Below are positions 27,211 through 34,988 of a stretch of DNA of 64,000 nucleotides, piece by piece. The position numbers and the translations under genes were made by a program. The notes below the pieces were generated by a model that saw nothing but the letters and a program-made list of their open reading frames with translations, ran no database searches and was not told the DNA's origin. Source of the DNA: Bacteroidales bacterium UBA5287 (GTDB lineage: Bacteria > Bacteroidota > Bacteroidia > Bacteroidales > Dysgonomonadaceae); assembly GCA_002411345.1 (NCBI GenBank), contig DHSL01000041.1, forward strand, positions 33,982 through 97,981, written 5' to 3'. Positions within the stretch are counted from its first letter, which is position 1. The number at the start of each line of letters is the position of its first letter.

Positions 27211-28404
27211 ATGTTTAATATTATTGGAGGAAGCTATTTTGAAAACTGCAAAGAACCAAATAGAAGAGATTTCTTTGGTTCAGGTATAAGGGGTGCCGCA
27301 GTCCTTTCAAATAAGGGAATTGATATATTATTTTATAGTTGCGTTTCAGAAAAACACATTTCCACTGCAAAATATTCAAGTAAATTGTTTGGATACAATT
27401 ATAAATACTTATTAGTACCTGAAACAATCGAATTTGATTATTATCACCCTCTATCAAAGCCATTTATTATCAATTACGACAAAAATAAACCAATTAATGA
27501 GATTATTATAGATAATGAAAGTGATTTCTTGTATTATGGAATGTTAGAAGCTAATGCAAAAATTAATGGCAACTATGTTGTATATGATCCTCAGAACCAT
27601 AGGAGTTTTAAAGATACAGGATCTACAGCAAAACATCTGGCAATAATTTTAAATAAAAAGGAAGCTCATCTTTTAGCTAAAACCAATAGTAAAGATTTAA
27701 GAAGAGTTGGTAATAAATTACTTGAATCTGAAAATGCAGAGGTTGTTGTTATAAAAAATGGATCAAGTGGAGCTTTAGTTTTCCATGGAGATAATATTCA
27801 AGAAATTCCTGTTTTTAGAACTGATAGAGTTTGGCCTATTGGATCGGGTGATGTATTTACCGCAATTTTTTCTTGGCAATGGATTATTGAAAAGAAAAAT
27901 CCATTTGAATCAGCGTTATATTCATCAATGCAAACTGCTTGTTTTTGTCAATCAAACATTTTACCAATTGTTGAACCATTGGTGTCTTTAAAACCAATAG
28001 AGATAAAGAAGTCTGTAAAACGTGTTTATTTAGCTGGACCTTTTTATACTTTATCTGAGCGATGGCTAATTAATCAATTAAGAAATTCGTTAATTGATTT
28101 TGGGAACAAGGTGTTTTCACCTTTGCATGATGTGGGAATCATTGATCCCAGTGATATTTATACAGAATCTAAAGATATTTCAGAAAAAGATTTGGCAGGA
28201 CTTGATAAATGTGATGTAGTTTTAGCTGTATTTTCAGGTATGGATGCGGGGACACTTTTTGAGATTGGATATGCAATTTCTAAAAACAAAAAAGTGGTAA
28301 TTCTATCAGAAAATGTGAATAATAATGATTTAACTATGTTTATTGGTACAGGATGTGAAATAACAGATGATTTTACTACTGCTATTTATAAAACATCATG
28401 GTAG
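27211..28404 (+). CDS. PfkB-family kinase fused to nucleoside 2-deoxyribosyltransferase
   Basis: Residues 1-258 are a shortened PfkB (ribokinase-like) domain. It has FFGSGIRGAAVLSNKG near 21-36, then VVIKNGSSGALV, and the anion-hole/catalytic motif GSGDVFTAIF at 211-220 with Asp214 as the expected base. Residues 269-397 are a nucleoside 2-deoxyribosyltransferase domain: RVYLAGPFYTLSERW, then CDVVLAVFSGMDAGTLFEIG with the expected nucleophile Glu351. PfkB enzymes phosphorylate sugars or nucleosides; NDT enzymes move or release a base from a deoxyribonucleoside or nucleotide. The fusion suggests that both act on one nucleoside. The gene overlaps the PurA-like gene by seven bases, so the two are translated together. 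Confidence 0.85.
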   Translation: MFNIIGGSYFENCKEPNRRDFFGSGIRGAAVLSNKGIDILFYSCVSEKHISTAKYSSKLFGYNYKYLLVPETIEFDYYHPLSKPFIINYDKNKPINEIIIDNESDFLYYGMLEANAKINGNYVVYDPQNHRSFKDTGSTAKHLAIILNKKEAHLLAKTNSKDLRRVGNKLLESENAEVVVIKNGSSGALVFHGDNIQEIPVFRTDRVWPIGSGDVFTAIFSWQWIIEKKNPFESALYSSMQTACFCQSNILPIVEPLVSLKPIEIKKSVKRVYLAGPFYTLSERWLINQLRNSLIDFGNKVFSPLHDVGIIDPSDIYTESKDISEKDLAGLDKCDVVLAVFSGMDAGTLFEIGYAISKNKKVVILSENVNNNDLTMFIGTGCEITDDFTTAIYKTSW

Positions 28405-29579
28405 AGAAAAAAGCATTAATAATTGTAGGCCTAGGTTTTGGAGATGAAGGCAAGGGTTTAGCAACAGATTATTTATGCTTACATAATCCAGATTCTATTG
28501 TTGTAAAATATAACGGAGGGCATCAATCTGCACATCATGTAATTACGAAAGAAGGTAAAAATCATATATTTTCTCAATTTGGTGCAGGTTCTTTTAGAAA
28601 TATTCCTACTTATCGATCAAAGTACTGTACATTCGAACCTATGTCGTTTATTAACGAACTAAAAACTTTAGGTTCTAGCCCAACATTATATATTGATGAG
28701 GAATGTCCTGTCACAACCTATTTTGATATTCTATTTAATCAATTAAAAGACATATCTAATACTGAAGTAAGGATAGGAAGTACTGGTACTGGATATAGGA
28801 CAACTATTGAACGACAAAAACATTTGGCAGAAAAATTAACATTCAAAAATCTTTTTATATATAGTGATTTTGAAAATAAACTTGAAAGGATTCAAGAATA
28901 TTACAGAACAAGAACAAATTTAGAGACTTGTTTTATTTTTGACTCTTTTAATCATGAGGCAGAATTGGAAAAATACTACATTGCAGTCGAAGAAATCAAA
29001 AAGCTAATTTTAAACAATAATATAGTTATGGTTAAGGAGGAAGATATCTTTCTTTCAGACGTATGGAAAACTTATATATTTGAAGGTTCTCAAGGTATTC
29101 TGTTGGACCAGAATTATGGAACTAAACCACATATAACCCTTAGTAATACTACATCTCAGAATGCTCAGGATATGATTAAAAGATATAATGAAGTGGATTT
29201 TTCTAAAACAATTTATTATGTTACTCGTGCTTATCAAACCCGACATGGACATGGACCATTCAGAGAAAAAAGTCATAATTTTATTTTAATTAACAATTGC
29301 AACGAAAGTAACCAAATCAACGAATTTCAAGGTGTTTTCAAAACCAATTTTTTAGATATTGATCAATTGAACTATGCTCTTGAGTGTGATAATATATACT
29401 CAAATGGCGTTGATAAAAATTTACTTATTACATGTTTAGATCATTTTACTTCTGAAATAATAAAAGTTTTTGAACATAATAATGAAGTAGATATGCATTA
29501 TACAAAAATTCCAACTAGACTAAATTGCAAATTTAAAAATGTCATTTATAGCTTTAACGGATGTGCAGAATTTTTGTGA
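28398..29579 (+). CDS. Divergent adenylosuccinate synthetase (PurA) homologue
   Basis: The GTP and catalytic motifs of PurA are present. GLGFGDEGKG at 11-20 has Asp16 aligning with the catalytic Asp13 of E. coli. NGGHQSAHHV at 39-48 has His46 aligning with His41, though the canonical GHT is AHH. RIGSTGTGYRTTIERQ matches the IMP loop, FEGSQGILLDQNYGTKP the second nucleotide region, and TRAYQTRHGHGPFRE the late conserved strand. The loop TTGRxRR that binds aspartate in PurA is not seen. In its place after GPFRE stands NEFQGVFKTNFLDIDQLNYA, with neither TTGR nor the Arg pair. At 393 residues it is shorter than PurA (about 425). It is unlikely to be the housekeeping enzyme; ligation of another amine to a 6-oxopurine is one guess. 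Confidence 0.85.
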   Translation: MVEKKALIIVGLGFGDEGKGLATDYLCLHNPDSIVVKYNGGHQSAHHVITKEGKNHIFSQFGAGSFRNIPTYRSKYCTFEPMSFINELKTLGSSPTLYIDEECPVTTYFDILFNQLKDISNTEVRIGSTGTGYRTTIERQKHLAEKLTFKNLFIYSDFENKLERIQEYYRTRTNLETCFIFDSFNHEAELEKYYIAVEEIKKLILNNNIVMVKEEDIFLSDVWKTYIFEGSQGILLDQNYGTKPHITLSNTTSQNAQDMIKRYNEVDFSKTIYYVTRAYQTRHGHGPFREKSHNFILINNCNESNQINEFQGVFKTNFLDIDQLNYALECDNIYSNGVDKNLLITCLDHFTSEIIKVFEHNNEVDMHYTKIPTRLNCKFKNVIYSFNGCAEFL

Positions 29580-29781
29580 ATTAATATTGAAAACATGGAA
29601 TTTAACAGAGAGTGAATTGCAGGAAAACATTGTGTATATATTTAATGTACAGCCATATATAAGCAAAGATCTCTTTAATGGAGATGCGTTGAGGAAAAAA
29701 ATATTTGCAGACAGGAAAAATAACGACACTCACTATTTAGCCTATAATTTTAAAGTTGATCCACTCTTTGCAAAATATTAA
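29539..29781 (+). CDS. Small protein of unknown function overlapping the PurA-like gene
   Basis: An 80-residue product begins at ATG 29539, 41 bases inside the end of the PurA-like gene in another frame. The sequence (TDVQNFCELILKTWNLTESE; DGDALRKKI-like segment near 50; DTHYLAYNFKVDPLFAKY) is plausible for a soluble helical protein and keeps Bacteroidota-like composition, but I do not recognise it. The overlap suggests translational coupling with the nucleotide enzymes. Confidence 0.5.
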   Translation: MSFIALTDVQNFCELILKTWNLTESELQENIVYIFNVQPYISKDLFNGDALRKKIFADRKNNDTHYLAYNFKVDPLFAKY

Positions 29782-29919
29782 CAAGGGAAAGCAGGAGTTT
29801 TAGAAACCAGTGAGAAAGTGCATATAGATTTTGACTCATTATAATTTGTTAATCAATAAACTACGCTGTTCTGTAAGTTGTCTCAATGCTCATATTAAAA
29901 GGATGAAGGAGAAATCGGA

Positions 29920-30699
29920 CTACTGATTATCCTCCAGATTTATATCATCATTACTTCCCATAATTATTTGCTTCACCTGTTCAAGTAATTTTGATGGACT
30001 AAACTTCACATACTTCGAGTTTATCTTTATATTGTCGAAAGCCAAAAAGACTAGGAACGCTTGCAATATAACGAAGTCAGTTAATTCTTCTTGGAGGGCC
30101 GAGTTTATCGACTTAATCGAGAAAACAAGCAAAAATATGAAGTACGATAGGTATATGAGGAATCGAATGTTATCAACGTTCAGCAGGTATTGTATTATTT
30201 CAACACTCACTTTTTTATTTTTCTCCCCGAAACCCTTCAATATGGTTTGAAGATTATTGATCAAGCTGCGCGAGATAAATCCGTGAAATGCGACGGCGAT
30301 TATCGGGGCAGCGAAGTAACACATGAATCGAGTCACTTCTTCTTTTACCCCATATGCTTCAAGAACAAAGGCAAATAGTAACGGAATGGCAAAAGAATAA
30401 CCGAAGTAAGCGATTATCGCAATCATGATAGGGGAAGTTGTTATCAGCAGCCTGAAAGGAACTAGAACAATCAGCATTGGTGCCGCTAATATTTTTATTC
30501 CTATTCTCTTATACTTGTTGTCGTCGTCTTTAGTTTTTTCCATCACATACGAGATCGTAGACGAGTATATGATAAATCCAATTATAGTTAGAATAGTGTA
30601 CAAATTGAATTTCACTATATTAACTATAAGGTATACTAAAAATACGTAAAAAATTGCGATAACTAGCAGTATTGTGGTAGAGATAACATCTTTCTTCAT
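29920..30699 (-). CDS. Multi-pass membrane protein of unknown function
   Basis: A 259-residue protein with about six hydrophobic helices (ISTTILLVIAIFYVFLVYLI at the N-terminus; YTILTIIGFIIYSSTISYVM; MLIVLVPFRLLI; FAIPLLFAFVLEAYG; FAAPIIAVAFHGFI; LIYLSYFIFLLVFSI). It ends in a soluble tail (SPSKLLEQVKQIIMG, then an acidic terminus). No transporter or enzyme family was recognised. It faces away from the McrBC genes and towards the nucleotide-enzyme operon. Whether it serves as a membrane effector of a neighbouring defence system is open; nothing in its sequence proves it. Confidence 0.65.
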   Translation of the reverse strand: MKKDVISTTILLVIAIFYVFLVYLIVNIVKFNLYTILTIIGFIIYSSTISYVMEKTKDDDNKYKRIGIKILAAPMLIVLVPFRLLITTSPIMIAIIAYFGYSFAIPLLFAFVLEAYGVKEEVTRFMCYFAAPIIAVAFHGFISRSLINNLQTILKGFGEKNKKVSVEIIQYLLNVDNIRFLIYLSYFIFLLVFSIKSINSALQEELTDFVILQAFLVFLAFDNIKINSKYVKFSPSKLLEQVKQIIMGSNDDINLEDNQ

Positions 30700-30842
30700 T
30701 GTATTTGGATTAAAAAATTTTCTTGCAGTTATAAAGATAATAAATTATACCTATACGGTAAACTGCATTCCATAGAGATTTTTAAGTTTCTGTATCTTTA
30801 TTTCAAAAAAGAGAACAGTGGAACATAAAAGATTTTGAAAGT

Positions 30843-31054
30843 ATGTATGAACACTATAAATCCAGTGGATTATGTATAAAGTACTTTTGCAGGAATGAAG
30901 GTATAATTGAGAACAAGTTTTATTACTGGCGAAAGTTATGTTTAACTTGAACGTTATGATGTGCTATTACTTCTACCCTTTTCATGCTGATTTGCGAAAA
31001 GGTTTTTACACGTTTAGCGGTTTGGTAAATGATCACATGAGACAGAGTGGCTGA
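30843..31054 (+). pseudogene. Relic of IS66-family tnpA and tnpB
   Basis: The frame from 30843 reads MYEHYKSSGLCIKYFCRNEG then IIENKFYYWRK and a stop at 30948. This matches the N-terminal helix-turn-helix region of the IS66 accessory protein TnpA. From 30986 the sequence reads ADLRKGFYTFSGLVNDHMRQ and a stop, matching the IS66 TnpB core. No transposase gene (tnpC) is present. A second copy of the TnpB piece lies at 42720-42776. Confidence 0.75.
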
Positions 31055-31145
31055 ACTTATTCCTTTCAGATTAGAATCAAACTAACCACTAAAAACTTCA
31101 TATTGTAAGAAAGGTGTTACCGAATAGTAACGAAAAAAATAATAG

Positions 31146-31173
31146 TTTTCGTTAAAATTATTTTTTATATTTG
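31146..31173 (+). promoter_or_regulatory. Bacteroidota-type promoter before mcrB
   Basis: TATATTTG at 31166-31173 matches the -7 consensus TAnnTTTG exactly. TTTTCG about 19 bases upstream could serve as the -33 element. The mcrB start codon is 21 bases downstream. Confidence 0.6.
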
Positions 31174-31194
31174 TCATAGCTTAAAAAATATAAT

Positions 31195-33822
31195 ATGGAA
31201 ACTCAATTTCAATACTTAATTTCGCTTTCGAAACAATATCATGAATATGCAGAAGATAATGGATTATTATTTTCAGAGATTAACGCATTACCCGAAAATG
31301 TAGTAAATGAAATACATGCCGAATATGACGATCCTGAAAATGATTTTAAACCCGTCAATTTACTTCGAGCTGAAATAGCAAGAAGACTTTTACAAGGAGA
31401 AATAGTCACAGAAAATCTTGTGAATGAGATAAAAGATAAAATAAGATCAAAGGATATTGATTTTTTCAATCATTACAATGAAAGTTTTCTTCATCAACTC
31501 CGTGAATATCCACTCTCAAAAAGAGATTTATTTGCTAGCTGGCAAAAACTTTGGAGTATTTTTCATACGTTTATTTATCGTGGGGAAATAAAGGAAACTG
31601 TTCAAACATATTTGGAACAAATTGCTAAAGACTTACTTCAAAAATTAGATTTGAGTGATTACACTTACCATAAAGTAGATTATCAGGGTCCTTCAAATTT
31701 TGGTAGTGATTTTTGTTGGATTGCTTTATTTCCAATTTCCAAAGTGACGCATAAAGATTGTTATCAATTTTTTGTGCGATTAGGACATGAAGGAAATTTC
31801 CATTCTGAAGCTGGACAAGTTGCTGGTTGGTCAATTAAAAATCCAGAACCAAACAATTTAAAAAAAACAGAGAGCTATAATGAAGTAATAACAATATTAC
31901 AGGATTTAAAGCCGAAAATCATTCAACTTAATCAAGAAATCAGAAACTATTTTAAATTCGCTCCTGGCAATCAGGCTTCTGAATGGCAACGTTTTTTTAC
32001 AGAAAAGATTATTGCTATTGATTTTGACTTTAACGACCTGGCGACATATAGTTCTAGAGAAGAAATGAATAATTTTTTAGGACTACCAGAAGATAATAGT
32101 TCAAATACAACATGGAACGTATGGCTATTCAAGACAGCGAACATTAATGATGTTGTATTTGCAACAAAAGGAGTAAATATTTGCTTAGGAATAGGAATTA
32201 TTCGAGGAAATTATAGCTACGACAGAAATTCTGAAAATTATAAACACCAAAGAACAGTAAAATGGATTACCGATAAAATTTATCAGTACAAAGGAACATT
32301 AAAAGGTTATAAAACACTATTTAGACCCGATACTTTCAGTCCAACAAAAGTACATGAATTCATTTTAAATGAATATATCAGATTATATCCTGAATTAACT
32401 ACAATATTTGATGAAAACAATTTAAAATATTCAGTTGAAAAAAATCCTGTAGGAACAGTCGATGAACAAATTGACATAAGTGAACTTGAACAAGAAGAAA
32501 ACGAACCCTTAAATTTTTGGTGGCTTAATGCAAATCCAAAAATTTGGAGTATTAGCAATCATGTTGAAGGACAACGACAAACCTACACAACTCATAATGA
32601 AAAAGGCAATAAACGTAGAGTCTATAAATATTTTGAAGCAGTTAAACCAGGAGATTTAATAATTGGTTACGAAAGTACTCCAACAAAGCAAATCAAAGCT
32701 ATTTATGAAATAACAAAAGGCATTCATAACACATCTCAAGGAGAAGAGATTGAGTTTGAATTAGTTGAAAAATTAGAAATTCCTGTTCATTGGAATGAAT
32801 TAAAGAACAATCCTTCTTTACAGAAGTGTGAAGTATTTATTAATAATCAAGGAAGTCTTTTTAAACTCACTGAAGAAGAATATGATATTATTCGGGAAAC
32901 AATTGACAATAAGAATATTATTACCGAAAAGCTGCTTAATCCAACTAACATTAAAAGATACAACTTCAAAGAAGATTCAGATAAACCTTTTATTAGTGAA
33001 GCAGACTTTCAGCAAACAGTAGCTTTACTCAAAAGAAAAAAGAATATTATTCTACAAGGTCCTCCGGGTGTTGGTAAGACTTTTATTGCTCGTAAGTTGG
33101 CATACGAAATAATGGAAGAAGTGAAAGATGCCAACATCGAAATGGTTCAATTTCATCAGTCATTCAGTTATGAGGATTTTATTCAGGGATTACGACCAAC
33201 CCAAAATGGTAACTTTGATTTGAAAGATGGCATTTTCTATACTTTTTGTCAAAGAGCATTAGCTCACCCTGACAGACCCTTTTTCTTTATTATTGATGAA
33301 ATTAACAGAGGAAATCTGAGTAAAATATTCGGTGAACTTATGATGTTAATTGAAGCAGATAAACGTAATGAGAAGTTTGCCTTGAAATTAACCTATGCTG
33401 AAGACGAGGAAGATCGTTTTTATGTACCTCAAAATCTTTATATCATTGGAACAATGAACACAGCTGACCGATCGTTAGCAATAGTTGATTATGCTTTAAG
33501 AAGACGTTTTGCATTTGTGACTTTACAGCCTGAATATGGTGATAATTTCTGTGCATTTCTTTCAGACAAAGGATTATCCGATAGTTTAGTTGAACATATT
33601 TGTACTTCTGTTACAAAAGTAAACGACAAAATTAAAGAAGACGTAAATCTTGGAGATGGGTTTCAAATTGGACACAGTTATTTTTGTACTTTCAAGGCTA
33701 ATGAAGATGAAGACAAGTGGTGGAACGAGGTATTAAGTTTTGAAATAAAACCACTATTGGAAGAAATATGGTTTGATGATATATCAAAAGTTAATGACAT
33801 AATGAAACAACTATCAAGATAA
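31195..33822 (+). CDS. mcrB: McrB-type AAA+ restriction GTPase with EVE domain
   Basis: An 875-residue protein. The N-terminal 300 residues form specificity-type domains of no certain family. Around residues 300-400 a second PUA-like segment is possible (WNVWLFKTANINDVVFATKG). Residues about 436-560 form an EVE/PUA-like domain (LNFWWLNANPKIWSI; VKPGDLIIGYESTP), a modified-base reader. The AAA+ motor has Walker A LQGPPGVGKTFIA near 620-632, Walker B FFIIDEINRGNLSKIF near 697-712, and the McrB motif GTMNTADRSLAIVDYALRRR near 752-771. McrB uses GTP to drive the McrC nuclease on DNA containing modified cytosine. It precedes mcrC by three bases and has its own promoter. EVE-McrB fusions suggest reading of a base other than plain 5-methylcytosine; the exact base cannot be seen. 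Confidence 0.92.
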   Translation: METQFQYLISLSKQYHEYAEDNGLLFSEINALPENVVNEIHAEYDDPENDFKPVNLLRAEIARRLLQGEIVTENLVNEIKDKIRSKDIDFFNHYNESFLHQLREYPLSKRDLFASWQKLWSIFHTFIYRGEIKETVQTYLEQIAKDLLQKLDLSDYTYHKVDYQGPSNFGSDFCWIALFPISKVTHKDCYQFFVRLGHEGNFHSEAGQVAGWSIKNPEPNNLKKTESYNEVITILQDLKPKIIQLNQEIRNYFKFAPGNQASEWQRFFTEKIIAIDFDFNDLATYSSREEMNNFLGLPEDNSSNTTWNVWLFKTANINDVVFATKGVNICLGIGIIRGNYSYDRNSENYKHQRTVKWITDKIYQYKGTLKGYKTLFRPDTFSPTKVHEFILNEYIRLYPELTTIFDENNLKYSVEKNPVGTVDEQIDISELEQEENEPLNFWWLNANPKIWSISNHVEGQRQTYTTHNEKGNKRRVYKYFEAVKPGDLIIGYESTPTKQIKAIYEITKGIHNTSQGEEIEFELVEKLEIPVHWNELKNNPSLQKCEVFINNQGSLFKLTEEEYDIIRETIDNKNIITEKLLNPTNIKRYNFKEDSDKPFISEADFQQTVALLKRKKNIILQGPPGVGKTFIARKLAYEIMEEVKDANIEMVQFHQSFSYEDFIQGLRPTQNGNFDLKDGIFYTFCQRALAHPDRPFFFIIDEINRGNLSKIFGELMMLIEADKRNEKFALKLTYAEDEEDRFYVPQNLYIIGTMNTADRSLAIVDYALRRRFAFVTLQPEYGDNFCAFLSDKGLSDSLVEHICTSVTKVNDKIKEDVNLGDGFQIGHSYFCTFKANEDEDKWWNEVLSFEIKPLLEEIWFDDISKVNDIMKQLSR

Positions 33823-33825
33823 GAG

Positions 33826-34878
33826 ATGCAAATACCAATTGAAAATATTTATTTTCTACTATGTTATGCTTGGAATAAGCTTGAGGAGAAAGAGCGTGTT
33901 AATATTTCGATTGATGGTAAAACTGAACTTCTTGATTTGTTTGCTAAAATTTTAATCAACGCTTCTAGAAGCCTATTGAAAAGAGGAATAGATAAAAATT
34001 ATATTGACTATGCCGAAGAACTCACAGGTGTAAAAGGTAAAATTCAGATAAGTCAAACTCTTAAAAGAAATTTACTTATAAAGCAAAGAACAATTTGCAC
34101 TTTTGACGATTTTTCCTCCAACATAATTTCAAATAGAATATTAGTTACCACTATTTACAGATTAACAAGAACCAAAGGTCTTGACAATGAATTAAAAAAA
34201 GAATTAGTTGGAATACTTCGAATGCTAGATGGAATTGAACAAATAGAAATTACAAATTCGTTATTCAAACAAGTAAAAATAAATAGAAATAACCGGTTCT
34301 ATGGTTTTGTAATGAATGTTTGTCAAATCATTTATGATAGTACTTTACCTTCAGAAGAACAAGGTAAATATAAGTTCACCGACTTCACCAGAGATGACAA
34401 TAAAATGAATCAACTTTTTGAGGCATTTATCAGAAACTTTTACAGGATTGAACAACGAAAATATAAAGCGGTCAAAAAAGAAACTATCATGTGGCAATTT
34501 GACAATATTGACAATGAAAGTTTTGATTATTTACCCCAAATGGAAACTGACATCACGTTGGAAAATGATGAAGAAAAAATAATCATAGATGCCAAGTTCT
34601 ACAGAGAAACTATGACTGTACACTTTGATAAAGAACGAATAAAATCAGCAAATCTTTATCAGTTGTTTAGTTATTTGTTAAATCAAGAAGACAATACTAC
34701 AAAAACTGTAACTGCTACAGGGATTCTGCTTTACCCAACAATTGAGAATGACTATAATTTAGATTTCAAATATAAAGAACATGAAATTCAGATTAGGACA
34801 GTGAACTTAAACGCAGATTGGCGAGACATTACGAAAAGGTTAAAAGAAATAATAAACTTAACGAATTCTAATTTTTGA
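33826..34878 (+). CDS. mcrC: McrC-type nuclease subunit
   Basis: The 350-residue product has the McrC start (IPIENIYFLLCYAWNKLEEK) and a C-terminal PD-(D/E)xK nuclease site (YLPQMETDITLENDEEKIII, then DAKFY; residues about 240-265). The Asp of ETDI and the Asp-Ala-Lys are the metal-binding and catalytic residues. It partners with the McrB motor encoded three bases upstream and cuts DNA once assembled. No methyltransferase is nearby, as expected for a modification-dependent system. Confidence 0.93.
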   Translation: MQIPIENIYFLLCYAWNKLEEKERVNISIDGKTELLDLFAKILINASRSLLKRGIDKNYIDYAEELTGVKGKIQISQTLKRNLLIKQRTICTFDDFSSNIISNRILVTTIYRLTRTKGLDNELKKELVGILRMLDGIEQIEITNSLFKQVKINRNNRFYGFVMNVCQIIYDSTLPSEEQGKYKFTDFTRDDNKMNQLFEAFIRNFYRIEQRKYKAVKKETIMWQFDNIDNESFDYLPQMETDITLENDEEKIIIDAKFYRETMTVHFDKERIKSANLYQLFSYLLNQEDNTTKTVTATGILLYPTIENDYNLDFKYKEHEIQIRTVNLNADWRDITKRLKEIINLTNSNF

Positions 34879-34988
34879 GTAAAAGTTTACTTTAAATAAA
34901 AAAGATTTCGATCACTTAGATTGAAGGCATACAATGTCCTTATTATGCTATCTTTAATCATTATATAATTGATAATAATACATCCGTG

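Noticed and set aside
28398..29579. Housekeeping purA, or phage-type PurZ for 2-aminoadenine DNA
   Set aside because: The aspartate loop is missing, the neighbours are not purine-synthesis genes, and no DNA polymerase or dATP hydrolase of Z-genome phages is present.
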